A stretch of 64,000 bases of DNA from JACVRW01 sp963757815 (GTDB lineage: Bacteria; Actinomycetota; Thermoleophilia; Solirubrobacterales; Thermoleophilaceae). The notes beneath the pieces were generated by a model. That model was not told the DNA's origin, searched no databases, and was given only the letters and a program-made list of their open reading frames with translations. The translations under genes and the position numbers were made by a program. The stretch is taken from assembly GCA_963757815.1 (NCBI GenBank), contig CAVWSN010000036.1, forward strand, positions 62,001 through 126,000. Reading direction: 5' to 3'. Below are positions 50,487 to 60,322 of this stretch, one piece after another (position 1 is the stretch's first letter; every line of letters begins with the position of its first letter).

Positions 50487-51804
50487 GTGCTGGTTCCGGA
50501 GCTGATCCGCACCAAGCGCGACGGCGGCGAGCTGACCGACGAGGAGATCCGCTTCCTGGTCGCGGGCGTCTCGGACGGCTCGGTCAGCGACGCCCAGGTC
50601 GGCGCGCTGGCGATGGCGATCGTGCTGCGCGGCATGAGCGCGTCCGAGCGCGTGGCCCTCACCGGGGCGATGACCCGCTCGGGGGAGGTGCTCGACTGGT
50701 CCGATGCCGGCCTGCCGGGCCCGGCGCTCGACAAGCACTCGACGGGCGGCGTGGGCGACAAGGTCAGCCTGCTGCTCGCCCCGATCGTCGCGGCTTGCGG
50801 CGGCGCCGTGCCGATGATCTCCGGCCGTGGCCTCGGCCACACCGGCGGCACGCTCGACAAGCTCGAGGCCATCCCGGGCTACGACACAGCGCCGGACCCG
50901 CAGGCCTTCCGCCGCGCCGTCGCGAGCGCGGGCTGCGCGATCGTGGGCCAGACCGCCGCGCTGGCGCCCGCCGACAAGCGGCTGTACGCGATCCGCGACG
51001 CCACCGGCACCGTCGAGTCGATCCCGCTGATCACCGCCTCGATCCTGTCGAAGAAGCTGGCCGCCGGGCTGGACGCGCTGGTGATGGACGTGAAGGTGGG
51101 GTCGGGGGCATTCCTGCCGGGCCGCGAGGCGGCGTCGGAGCTCGCCCGCTCGATAGTCGACGTGGCCCGCGGAAACGGCCTGCCCACGTCCGCTCTGCTC
51201 ACCGACATGGACCGCGTGCTCGGCCGCGCGGCCGGCAACGCGGTCGAGGTGCGCGAGTCGATCGACAACCTCACTGGTGCGGCGCGCGACGAGCGGCTCC
51301 TCGAGGTCACGCTCTCCCTGAGCGCCGAGCTGCTGCGCCTCGGTGGCGTCGAGCCGGACGAGGACCGGGCGCGGGCGGCCGCCGAGCAGGCCCTCGCGAG
51401 CGGGACGGCGGCGGAGCGCTTTGCCGCGATGGTCCGCGAGCTCGGCGGGCCCGGCGATCTGCTCGAGACGCCCGACACCCACCTCGGCGCCGCTCCGGTG
51501 ACGGTGGCGGCGGAGCCGGCCGAGGCCGGAAGCGTCGCTCGCGTCGACGTGCGCGCGGTCGGGCTGGCGGTGGTCGCGCTCGGCGGCGGGCGCACGCGCG
51601 AGACCGATCCGGTCGATCACGCGGTCGGGCTGACGGAGGTGGCCGCGCCCGGCGAGAGGGTCGAGCCCGGCGGGCGCCCGCTGGCGCTGGTGCACGCCGC
51701 CGATCGTGAGGCGGCCGGAGCGCGCGGCCGACTCGCTGCGCGCCGCGTTCACGCTCGGAGAGGCCGCTGCCGCGCCGCCCCCGATCGTGGAGGTGCTTCG
51801 GTGA
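50487..51804 (+). CDS. deoA: Thymidine/pyrimidine-nucleoside phosphorylase, frameshifted near the C-terminus
   Basis: About 438 residues after correction. ALDKHSTGGVGDKVSLLLAP is the family signature binding phosphate, MISGRGLGHTGGTLDKLEAI PG and GLDALVMDVKVGSGAFLPGR are catalytic, with the typical C-terminal domain. An extra G at 51717/51718 shifts the frame and falsely fuses it to add; removing it gives EAAERAADSLRAAFTLGEAA ending VEVLR and TGA 51802-51804. It yields deoxyribose-1-phosphate from thymidine and deoxyuridine. GTG 50487 is 3 bases after the pnp stop. Confidence 0.95.
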
Positions 51805-52766
51805 CCGTTCCCAAGGCCGAGCTTCACGTCCATCTCGAGGGGACCGCCACTCCGGACCTGATTCGCCGGCTCGCCGAACGCAATGGGCTGCCTGTCCCGG
51901 ACGGCCTCTTCGCCTCCCCCGAGCGCTTCGCCTACACGGACTTCCTCGACTTCCTGCGCGCCTACGACCTCGCCGCCACCGTGATCCGGACGGGCGAGGA
52001 CTACCGCGACGTGACCTACGAGTACCTCGCCCGCTGCGCCGCCGAGGGGGCGGTCTACGTCGAACTGCTCGTGTCCCCAGATCACGCCGCGCTCGTCGGC
52101 CTGAGCGACGAGGAGCACCTCGACGGCATCGCCCGCGGCATCGACGAGGCCCGCGCCGAACACGGCATCGAGGCGCGCATCCTGATCACCGCCGTACGCA
52201 ATTTCGGTGTGGAGCGGGCGATTCGCGTGGCGCGCCACGCGGCGGCGCGCCCCCACGCGTACGTCGTGGGCTTCCAGATGGCCGGCGACGAGGAGAACTT
52301 CCCGGCAGACCACTTCGCCGAGCCCTTCGCGATCGCCGCCGAGGAGGGCCTCGGATGCAGCGTGCACGCCGGCGAGTGGGCGGGCCCCGAGAGCGTGCGC
52401 GCCGCCCTCACGCTGCCGATTACCCGCATCGGCCACGGCGTCCGGTCGATCGAGGAACCCGCGCTCGTCGAGGAGCTGGCCGAGCGCGGGATCGTGCTCG
52501 AGTGCTGCCCGACGAGCAACGTCGTGCTGGGCCTCTACCCCAGCTACGAGGAGCACCCGCTGCCGGCGCTGCGGGCGGCGGGCGTGCCCGTGACGCTCGG
52601 ATCGGACGATCCTCCGTGGTTCGGCGCCTCGATCGGCGGGGAGTACGCGATCTGCGCGGAGCGGCTCGGGTTCGGTGAGGAGGGCCTCCGGGAGCTCACG
52701 AGAACCGCGCTGGAAGCCGCATTCTGCGAACACAAGCTCAAGACGAACCTAATAAACGCCCTGTAG
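51801..52766 (+). CDS. add: Adenosine deaminase
   Basis: A 321-residue zinc amidohydrolase. AELHVHLEGTATPDLIRRLA has the HxH metal ligands, CSVHAGEWAGPESV the third His and catalytic Glu region, RIGHGVRSIEEPALVEELAE the proton-shuttle His, and VTLGSDDPPWFGASIGGEYA the Asp pair. It converts (deoxy)adenosine to (deoxy)inosine, feeding PNP. GTG 51801 overlaps the corrected deoA stop (GTGA), supporting that correction. Confidence 0.96.
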   Translation: MTVPKAELHVHLEGTATPDLIRRLAERNGLPVPDGLFASPERFAYTDFLDFLRAYDLAATVIRTGEDYRDVTYEYLARCAAEGAVYVELLVSPDHAALVGLSDEEHLDGIARGIDEARAEHGIEARILITAVRNFGVERAIRVARHAAARPHAYVVGFQMAGDEENFPADHFAEPFAIAAEEGLGCSVHAGEWAGPESVRAALTLPITRIGHGVRSIEEPALVEELAERGIVLECCPTSNVVLGLYPSYEEHPLPALRAAGVPVTLGSDDPPWFGASIGGEYAICAERLGFGEEGLRELTRTALEAAFCEHKLKTNLINAL

Positions 52767-52839
52767 CAATGGGTGTAGGGTGATCCCCGCTCACCCGGGC
52801 GCTTGGGCCCGGTTTTCAGACTTCAGGAGGGAACTCAGG

Positions 52840-53886
52840 GTGGATAGGAAGCTTCGGGCGCTATTGCTCGCATTGGTCGCTGCACTCATGCTCGGAATCG
52901 CGGCCTGCGGAGACGACGACGATGACGGCGGAGGCGGTGGCGGCGACACGGCCGCCGAAGAGCAGCCGTCGATCAAGGCCGGCGTCGGTAACCGACATCG
53001 GCGGCCTGAACGACCGCTCCTTCAACGTCGCTCGCCAACAAGGGCATCAAGCAGGCGCAGAGCGGAGCTCGGCGTCGAGACCCGGGTGCTCATCTCGGAG
53101 TCCAACGGCGACTACGTGCCCGAACCTCACCACGCTCGCCCAGCAGCAGTTCGACCTGATCATCCCGGTCGGCTTCCTGATGGCGGACGCGACCAACACC
53201 GTCGCCTCGAAGCTGCCGAACGCGAACTTCGCGATCGTGGACTACCCGGCAGCTCTGCTCAAGGACAAGCCGAAGAACGTCCAGGGCCTGCTCTTCAAGG
53301 AGCAGGAGGCGGGCTACCTCGCCGGCTACCTCGCCGGCCTGTGGGCCAAGGACAACAACGCGACCACCGTGTCCACCGTCGGCGGCCAGAAGATCCCGCC
53401 GGTGGACCATTACATCGCGGGCTTCCAGGCGGGCGCCAAGAAGGCCAACCCGCAGATCAAGACGCTGAACGGCTACTCGCAGGACTTCGTCGACCAGGCG
53501 AAGTGCAAGGAGATCGCGCTCGACCAGATCGCGAAGGGCTCGAAGGTCGTCTTCCAGGTGGCGGGCGGTGCGGCCTCGGCGCGCTCGACGCCGCCAAGGA
53601 GAAGGGCGTGCAGGGCATCGGGGTGGATGCCGACCAGGCCTACCTCGGTGACCACATCCTGACCAGCGCGCTCAAGAAGGTCGACGTGGCCGTCTTCGAT
53701 GCCGTCAAGCGGGCCCAGGAGGGCAACTTCGAGGGCGGCACCGACGTGATCGCCACCGTCGAGAACGGCGGCGTGGGGCTGGGCAAGATCAGCGCGGCGG
53801 GCCAGAAGTACGCGGATCAGGTCAAGGAGATCCAGGATCAGATCGCCGCGGGCGAGATCACGGACATTCCCGACGAGGTGAAGTAA
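52840..53886 (+). CDS. BMP-family nucleoside-binding lipoprotein, five frameshifts
   Basis: The substrate-binding protein of a nucleoside ABC importer. GTG 52840, after AGGAGG, starts a lipoprotein signal ending LGIAACGDDD (lipobox Cys). The BMP pattern is then spread over three frames: TDIGGLNDRSF, LANKGIKQAQS, ELGVETRVLISESNGDYVP, NLTTLAQQQFDLIIPVGFLM, YLAGYLAGLWAKDNNATTVS, and GVQGIGVDADQAYLGDHILT S. Single extra bases at about 52987, 53030, 53064 and 53122 and one missing base near 53570 explain all breaks. The strict conservation between them argues for sequencing error over decay. Confidence 0.88.
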   Translation: MDRKLRALLLALVAALMLGIAACGDDDDDGGGGGGDTAAEEQPSIKAGVGNRHRRPERPLLQRRSPTRASSRRRAELGVETRVLISESNGDYVPEPHHARPAAVRPDHPGRLPDGGRDQHRRLEAAERELRDRGLPGSSAQGQAEERPGPALQGAGGGLPRRLPRRPVGQGQQRDHRVHRRRPEDPAGGPLHRGLPGGRQEGQPADQDAERLLAGLRRPGEVQGDRARPDREGLEGRLPGGGRCGLGALDAAKEKGVQGIGVDADQAYLGDHILTSALKKVDVAVFDAVKRAQEGNFEGGTDVIATVENGGVGLGKISAAGQKYADQVKEIQDQIAAGEITDIPDEVK

Positions 53887-53903
53887 GTAGTAGGTTCCGC
53901 GCG

Positions 53904-55437
53904 TTGAGCACCGAGGCAGCGCTCGAGCTACGCGGAATAACGAAGACATTCGGCCCGGTCGTCGCGAACGACCGGGTCGACTTCGACCTGCGTCCCGGGG
54001 AGGTGCACGCCCTGCTCGGGGAGAACGGGGCCGGCAAGTCGACGCTGATGTCGATCCTCTACGGCCTCTACAGCCCAACCGAGGGTGAGATCTTCGTGGA
54101 CGGCGAGCGGGTCGAGATCGACTCGCCGTCCCGAGCGATCGAGCTGGGCATCGGCATGGTGCACCAGCACTTCATGCTCGTGCCGGTGATGACCGTCGCC
54201 GAGAACATCGTGCTCGGCGCGGAGCCGAGCCGCGGCGGCGGGCTGCTCGACGTGGGCGAGGCGCGCAAGCGGGTGAGGGAGCTCTCGGAGCGCCACGGGC
54301 TCGCGGTGGACCCCGATTCGGTGATCGAGGACGTGACGCGTCGGGACGCAGCAGCGCGTGGAGATCCTGAAGACGCTCTACCGGGGCGCGCGCATCCTCG
54401 TCCTCGACGAGCCCACCGCCGTGCTGACCGCTCAGGAGGCCGCCGACCTGTTCAAGGTTCTGAAGTCCCTCCAGGCGGACGGCGTCGCCATCGTCTTCAT
54501 CAGCCACAAGCTCGGCGAGGTGCTCGAGATAGCCGATCGCGTGACGGTGCTGCGTCGCGGGAAGAAGATCGACACGGTGCCGGTCGAGGGCGCCACCGAG
54601 CAGAGCCTCGCCCGCCTTATGGTCGGCCGGGACGTTCTGCTTGAGGTGGATAAGCCCGAGCACAAGCCGGGCGAACCGGTGCTCGAGGTCGAGGACCTGC
54701 GTGTGCTCGACGACCGCGAGCTCGAGGCCGTGCGCGGGCTCTCGCTGACGGTTCGCGGAGGCGAGATCGTCGCCCTCGCGGGTGTGGACGGAAACGGGCA
54801 GCAGGAGCTCGTGGAGGCGATCGCCGGCCTGCGCCGCGCAGAGCCGGGCGGGCACGTCCGCATCGCTGGCGAGGACGTGAGCGGGGGCGGGGTGCGCGCG
54901 GCGGACGAGGCCGGCGTGGCCCACATCGCCGAGGACCGCCAGGCGCGCGGCCTCGTGCTCGACTTCACGCTGGCCGAGAACCTGGCCCTGCGCGAGTACC
55001 GCAAGCCGCCGCTGTCCAACCACGGCTGGCTCAACATCGGCCACATGAAGTCGCGGGCCCGCTCGCTGCTCGAGGAGTACGACGTGCGCGGTGGCAGCGC
55101 CGACACGCTCGCCAGCTCGCTCTCCGGCGGCAACCAGCAGAAGGTCTGCATCGCGCGCGAGCTCGCCAGCAACCCGCAGTTCCTGATTGCGCACCAACCA
55201 ACCCGCGGGCTCGACGTGGGGGCGATCGAGTTCGTGCACCGGCGGCTCGTGGCGGAGCGCGATGCCGGCCGCGGCGTCCTGCTCGTCTCGCTCGAGTTCG
55301 AGGAGGTGCGCTCGCTCGCCGACCGCATCCTCGTCATCTACGAGGGGAAGATCGTCGGCGAGTTCCCGCCTGACGCATCGGAGGAGGAGCTCGGCATCGC
55401 GATGACGGGCGGCGGCGCGGGCCGGTCCGCGGCGTGA
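53904..55437 (+). CDS. Nucleoside ABC importer ATPase with two ABC domains, frameshifted
   Basis: About 510 residues. Domain 1 has Walker A LLGENGAGKSTLMSILYGLY, MVHQHFMLVPVMTVAENIVL and, after the break, ILVLDEPTAVLTAQEAADLF. An extra C at 54339 shifts the frame within the signature region; removal gives IEDVTVGTQQRVEILKTLYR. Domain 2 has the degenerate P-loop ALAGVDGNGQQELVEAIAGL, signature SSLSGGNQQKVCIARELA and PTRGLDVGAIEFVHRRL, as in BmpE/NupA/MglA-type ATPases. TTG 53904. It energises uptake by the two permeases that follow. Confidence 0.93.
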
Positions 55438-56648
55438 GCGAAGAGGAGGTCATCGCCACCTCCCAGACGCCGGCGGCGCGGCTGGCCGCCTACGTTCGCG
55501 GCGGCGGGGTGGTCGTGCCGCTCATCACCGTTCTGCTCGCGTTCCTGGTCGGCGGGCTCGTCGTGCTGCTGGCGGGCAAGGATCCGATCGCCACCTACGA
55601 GGCGATCTGGAAGGGCACCGGCCTCCAGTGGCTCTTCCCGTGGACCACCGGCGACGACCGGACGATCGCCGCGCTCAATCTCCAGCAGACCCTCATCATC
55701 ACCACGCCGCTGATCCTCACGGGCCTCGCCGTGGCGTTCGCGTTCCGCGCCGGGCTCTTCAACATCGGCGGCAACGGCCAGTACATCATGGGTGCGATCG
55801 CGGCCGTGTGGGTTGGCTCGTCGTTCGAGAGCATGCCGGGCTTCCTCCACATCCTGCTGTCGATCGTCGCGGCGATCGCGGCGGGCGCCGTGTGGGCGGG
55901 CATCGCCGGACTTCTGAAGGCGACCGTGGGCGCTCACGAGGTGATCTCGACGATCATGCTCAACTACATCGCGCTCTAGATCGGCCTGTACCTGTTCGGC
56001 CTCGGCGGACCGCTGCAGAACGACCGCGAGGCCTCGCTACCGGTGTCGAACGACGTGGTCGAGGCGGCGCACCTGCCGGTGTGGTGGGGCGACCCGATCC
56101 TGCAGGGCCTGCACATCGGCCTGTTCGTCGCGATTGGCGCGGCAGTGCTGTTCTGGGTGGTCCTGAACCGCTCGACGATCGGCTACGAGGTGCGGGCCGT
56201 CGGCCTCAACCCCGAGGCGGCCCGTTACGGCGGCATGAGCGTCGGCAAGAACTACGTGCTCGTGATGGCCGTATGCGGCGCGTTCGCCGGGCTCGCCGGC
56301 TCGCTCGACGTGCTCGGCTGGCAGTTCCGCATAGCCACCAACGACATCGAGACGCTTCAGTTCGGCTTCTACGGAATCGCGGTCGCCCTGCTCGGGCGCA
56401 ACACGGCGCTCGGCACGGTGGCCTCGGCGCTGCTGTTCGGCGCGCTCTTGAGCGGCACCTCCCAGCGCAACCTCGACGCGTCGATCTTCGAGCCCGAGCT
56501 TGCGTCGAACCTCACCTGGATCATCCAGGGGCTCGTCGTGCTCATCGTCAGCGCCGACGTGCTCGTGCTCGGGCTGCTGCGGCGCGGCCGCGGTCTGTTC
56601 GGGCGAAGGAAGCCGGCCCCCACGCCGGCCCCCGAGGAGTCGACGTGA
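55434..56648 (+). CDS. Nucleoside ABC importer permease 1, in-frame TAG
   Basis: A 404-residue BPD2-type permease with about 8-10 membrane helices. LITTPLILTGLAVAFAFRAG LFNIGGNGQYIMGA and AHEVISTIMLNYIAL are family landmarks; later come VRAVGLNPEAARYGGMSVGK and FGFYGIAVALLGRNTALGTV. The frame is continuous except for TAG at 55977-55979, exactly where relatives have Trp (IALWIGLYLFG), so TGG to TAG is the simple reading. GTG 55434 overlaps the ATPase stop. Confidence 0.9.
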
Positions 56649-57845
56649 GCGCGCTGGCCGAGGCAGTCGCGCCGAGCCGGGTGGGTGCGCGCGAGATCGG
56701 CTGGGCCGGGATCGCCCTCGGGGTCTTGGCGGCCTTCATCGCCCTGCCGCCGATCCTGCTGCGAACGCCCGTGCCGTCGCTGGTCTTGGCGCTGGTTGCC
56801 GTGGTGGCGGGCATCTTCGCCGTGCGCGAGAGCGAGCTGCGCCTCGGCTACGGCGCGGTCATAGTCGGAGTGCTGGCGGGGGCCGGCGCGTTCGCGGCAA
56901 CCGAGTCCGGCGAGTCCAGCCTCGAGGCGGTGTTCGTCTGGTCTGCGCTCGTCGCGGCGATGCTTCGCTTCGCCACCCCGCTCGTGTTCGCCGCGCTCGG
57001 CGGCGTCATCTGCGAGCGCAGCGGGGTCATCAATATCGGGCTCGAGGGCATGATGCTGATGGGCGCGTTCTTCGGCATCTTCGGCGCCGACCTCACGGGC
57101 TCCTGGATCGCCGGCTGCCTGATCGGCATGGCCGCCGGGGGAGCGCTGGCGCTCATCCACGCGATCTTCTCGATCTCGTTTCGGGGCGATCAGGTGGTGA
57201 GCGGCACGGCCGTCAACTTCCTCGCAATCGGCATCACCGGCTACGTGTTCATCGCCCACTACGGCGATCAGGGCACGCCGGGCGACGTGCCGCGCGTGCC
57301 CGAGCTCTCGCTGCCGCTGATCGAGGACCTGGATTTCTTCGGCACGGCGATCGGCAACGCCAGCCTGCTCACGTGGGTCGCGCTGCTGCTCGTGCCGCTG
57401 ATGACGGTCTACCTGTTCCGCACGCCGCGCGGCCTGCGCCTGCGCTCGGTTGGTGAGAAGCCGCGCGCGGCCGAGACGGTCGGCGTGCGGGTGATCCCGA
57501 CGCGCTACTTCGCCGTGGTCGCCTCGGGAATGCTCGCCGCACTCGGCGGCGCCTACCTATCGGTCGGGCTGGTCGGCTCGTTCAACGAGATCATGACCGA
57601 CGGGCGCGGGTTCATCGCGCTGGCCGCGGTCATCTTCGGGAACTGGCGGCCCGTTCGGCGCGCTCGCCGCCGCGCTCCTGTTCGGCTTCTCGAGTGCCCT
57701 CGCCCAGCGCCTGCCCGAGTTCTCCGAGTCGACCGCCGTCCTCTTCCAGGCGCTCCCCTACGTCCTGACGCTGATCGTGGTCGCCGGCGTGGTCGGGCGC
57801 TCGCGGCCGCCCGCGTCGGTCGGCATCCCGTACGTGAAGGAGTAG
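56645..57845 (+). CDS. Nucleoside ABC importer permease 2, frameshifted near the C-terminus
   Basis: About 400 residues. An N-terminal pair of extra helices precedes the BPD2 core: RFATPLVFAALGGVICERSG VINIGLEGMMLMGAFFG, FRGDQVVSGTAVNFLAIGIT G, and LRSVGEKPRAAETVGVRVIP. A single extra base at 57653 breaks the frame; skipping it joins AAVIFGNWRP to FGALAAALLFGFSSALAQRL and the TAG at 57843-57845. GTG 56645 overlaps the stop of permease 1. With its partners it forms the four-gene BMP/ABC importer. Confidence 0.92.
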
Positions 57846-57849
57846 GCGC

Positions 57850-59562
57850 GTGGCCGTTTCCCGACTGGTACTGGCGAGCCCCTCTGAGGAGGCCGGCCGG
57901 CTCAGCGACGAGGTCGAGCTCTACCAGCGCACCTACAACACGCTGCTGCGCTCGAGCGGCGAGACGGCGCTGCGCGTGCTCGAGTCCTCGCACCGCGCGA
58001 TGGGCTCGAGCCTGCACCCGCTGGCCGACAGCGACGAGCCCGACCTCGGTGCGTTCCTCTACGCCATCCGCCGCCTGCCCGACGGGATCGCCGGCGCCGA
58101 GCTCGTGATCATGGGCCAGGAGACCGAGGTCTTCGCCCGCAACGGCATCGTGATCGAGGAGTGGGAGGAGGCGGACGCGCCCGCCCGCAGGCGGCGCTGG
58201 CACGACGGCGGCGGAGGCGTCCACGCGGTGCTGCTCGCCAGCGCGTCGGACGTCGACGACCTGATCCCCACGCTGGTGGCCTTCCAGATCGAGTGGAACA
58301 AGCTCCGGGTGCGCCAGCGGGCCGCCGGCTGGCCGCCCGACAGCGAGCCGACGCCCGAGGAGTGCGCGGCCGCGCTCGGGGGCTCAGCCGACGACTGGGG
58401 CCGCTTGCGCGAGGCCTGGGGCGAGCGCTTCTATGAGCGTCTGCAGCTGATCGCCGAGCGCCGCATGGCGCTGCGCGTGCGGATGCTGGGTGGCACCCAG
58501 GTCGGCTATGCGCGCATGACGCGGCGCTGGTGGCTGCCGGTTCAGAACCGGCTCGCCGAAGAGGGGCTGGCGGAGGCTCCCACGTACTTCGTCAGCTCCA
58601 ACACGCACAGCCTCGTCAACATCGTGACCGGGACGGCGCGCGAGCGGGAGGACCGGCTCGTCGAGTTCGTCGAGAGCCTGCCCGAGGACGACATCCTCCG
58701 CGAGGAGCTCACGGCCTTCCGCGAGGGGCGCGCCGTGGGGTCCTGGGACAACTTCCTCTACTTCGTCGCCCGCCTCTACTTCGACATGCACGGCGACGAG
58801 GGCCGCCGAGTGAGGCGTGAGTCGGAGGCCCGCAGCGGCGTGTCCCACCTACGCTCGACGACCGCGCTGCGCGTGCCCGCCCAGATCATCCCGCTGGCCA
58901 AGCTCCTCCGCGACCGGCTCGACCCGCGGCTCGGCGAGGTGGACGCGGAGGTGCTCGCGGCCAGCGACGCGGTGATCGTGAACATCGACTACCCGCTCGG
59001 CCTGGCCGCGTACAACATCCTGCGCGAGGTGGCGGTGTCGACCGCCGCGCTCCGGGGCGTCTACGTGCTCGGCAAGGCGGCGACCCTCAACGCGGACGTC
59101 GGCGACGTGATGCTGTCGAGCGTCGTCCACGACGAGCACTCGGGCTCGACCTACTGGCTCGACAACGCGTTCGGGGTCGAGGACCTGATGGGCGACCTGC
59201 GCTTCGGCACCGGCCTCGACAACCAGCGAGCCGTCAGCGTCAAGAGCACCTTCCTGCAGAACCGCGCGTACCTCGACTTCTACTATCGCGAGGCCTTCAC
59301 GGTGGTCGAGATGGAGGCGGGCCCGTACTGCAACGCGATCTATGAGATCGCGGACGCCGACCGGCACCCTGTGGGAGAAGCCGTCAACTTCTCAAAGCTC
59401 CCGATCGACTTCGGGATCATCCACTACGCCTCCGACACGCCCTACACCCAGGCCCGCACGCTCGGCGCGCGCGGGCTCTCGTACTTCGGGATGGACTCGA
59501 CCTACGCGTCGTCGCTGGCGATTCTGCGGCGGGTGCTGAGGCTCGAGGGCGCGCTCGACTGA
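57850..59562 (+). CDS. Large protein of unknown function with a nucleoside-phosphorylase-like C-terminal half
   Basis: A 570-residue soluble protein. The first about 350 residues match nothing I recognise; they are helical with many Trp and Arg (LMRR-type, such as ARMTRRWWLPVQNRLAEEGL). Residues about 375-565 look like a divergent PNP/UDP phosphorylase: YVLGKAATLNADVGDVMLSS fits the GxAGxLnpdlkvGDvvl block and VVEMEAGPYCNAIYEI the ribose-binding Glu-Met-Glu helix. IHYASDTPYTQARTLGARGL ends the fold. GTG 57850 lies 4 bases after the importer permease, so it belongs to the nucleoside operon. Intact reading frame, unlike its upstream neighbours. Confidence 0.75.
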   Translation: MAVSRLVLASPSEEAGRLSDEVELYQRTYNTLLRSSGETALRVLESSHRAMGSSLHPLADSDEPDLGAFLYAIRRLPDGIAGAELVIMGQETEVFARNGIVIEEWEEADAPARRRRWHDGGGGVHAVLLASASDVDDLIPTLVAFQIEWNKLRVRQRAAGWPPDSEPTPEECAAALGGSADDWGRLREAWGERFYERLQLIAERRMALRVRMLGGTQVGYARMTRRWWLPVQNRLAEEGLAEAPTYFVSSNTHSLVNIVTGTAREREDRLVEFVESLPEDDILREELTAFREGRAVGSWDNFLYFVARLYFDMHGDEGRRVRRESEARSGVSHLRSTTALRVPAQIIPLAKLLRDRLDPRLGEVDAEVLAASDAVIVNIDYPLGLAAYNILREVAVSTAALRGVYVLGKAATLNADVGDVMLSSVVHDEHSGSTYWLDNAFGVEDLMGDLRFGTGLDNQRAVSVKSTFLQNRAYLDFYYREAFTVVEMEAGPYCNAIYEIADADRHPVGEAVNFSKLPIDFGIIHYASDTPYTQARTLGARGLSYFGMDSTYASSLAILRRVLRLEGALD

Positions 59563-59563
59563 G

Positions 59564-59719
59564 CTACCGGTCCTGCTCCCACGGCCGTGCGGGTGCCCAG
59601 CCGCCACGCGGCTTGAGATCCGGCCGGAGGAATAGCCGGCGGGACTCGGCGCCGAACACGGGGGCCAGCACGATCGTGCCCAGGAACATGGCGAGGATGA
59701 AGATGGTGATGAAATCCAT
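59564..59719 (-). CDS. Small single-pass membrane protein
   Basis: A 51-residue ORF with good codon bias, too short for standard ORF cut-offs. MDFITIFILAMFLGTIVLAP is one membrane helix, followed by a basic Pro/Trp-rich tail (SRRLFLRPDLKPRGGWAPAR). It ends 1 base after the convergent large gene's stop. No ribosome site of consensus type is obvious. The function is unknown; such short membrane proteins often tune a transporter or enzyme. Confidence 0.55.
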   Translation of the reverse strand: MDFITIFILAMFLGTIVLAPVFGAESRRLFLRPDLKPRGGWAPARPWEQDR

Positions 59720-59821
59720 GATTGACAATCGATGTTACGCAGTCGTCGGCGCCTTCTGGCTTGGACCGGGCGATAATTCGGCGAGCGCCTTGACCGGTCG
59801 AAGATCGTTCGTGTTTTCCCG

Positions 59822-60322
59822 CTAACCAGGCGGCTTTTCGAACGTGTGGAGGCGGGGAAGCCAGGCCGGTACCGCTCGCCGGTAAGCCGCGTACTCCTCG
59901 CCGTAGCGGCTCATGAGGGTGGGCTCCTCATAGAGGTGCACGAAGGCGGCCACAACCGCCATGAACAGCACCGCGTAGACGAGCAGCACGGGCCGGCCCA
60001 GCAGCAGCGCCTGGCCGATGATCGTGGCTGCCACCGCCACATACATCGGGTTACGCACGTGGCGGTAGAGGCCGCCCACCACGAGCTGCTCGGTGGGCGC
60101 CACGGGCGCCGGCGTACCGAGGCCCTCGACGACGAAACGCCCGAACGCGTGCAGAAGCACGCCCACGCCGCCGGCGATGAAGAGCGCCCCGAGCACTCGC
60201 ACGAGGAGCGGCCAGTCGTTCGACTCCCAGCCGGTGAGGAGCCAGGGCACCACGCCCGCCACGACGCCCGGCGCGAGCAGCAGGAAGACGAAGCTTCCCG
60301 CCGCCGCCCGGGCCTTCGTCAT
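59822..60322 (-). CDS. Isoprenylcysteine/phospholipid methyltransferase-like membrane protein
   Basis: A 166-residue integral membrane protein with four or five helices. The C-terminal block GGLYRHVRNPMYVAVAATII through EEPTLMSRYGEEYAAYRRAV PAWLPR is the SAM-binding signature of the ICMT/PEMT family (HxRNPxY ... EExxLxxxFGxEYxxY). Bacterial members methylate lipids, thiols or unknown membrane substrates. ATG 60322 overlaps the stop of the aldehyde-dehydrogenase-like gene, so it is the last gene of the deoC operon; its link to that pathway is unclear. Confidence 0.87.
   Translation of the reverse strand: MTKARAAAGSFVFLLLAPGVVAGVVPWLLTGWESNDWPLLVRVLGALFIAGGVGVLLHAFGRFVVEGLGTPAPVAPTEQLVVGGLYRHVRNPMYVAVAATIIGQALLLGRPVLLVYAVLFMAVVAAFVHLYEEPTLMSRYGEEYAAYRRAVPAWLPRLHTFEKPPG

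Noticed and set aside
51719..51800. DeoA-adenosine deaminase fusion
   Set aside because: The apparent fusion arises only from an extra G; the corrected frame ends with a normal stop overlapping the add start.
52613..53570. BMP lipoprotein as a true pseudogene
   Set aside because: Five compensating-type indels with no missense decay, next to similar indels in essential genes, point to sequence errors.
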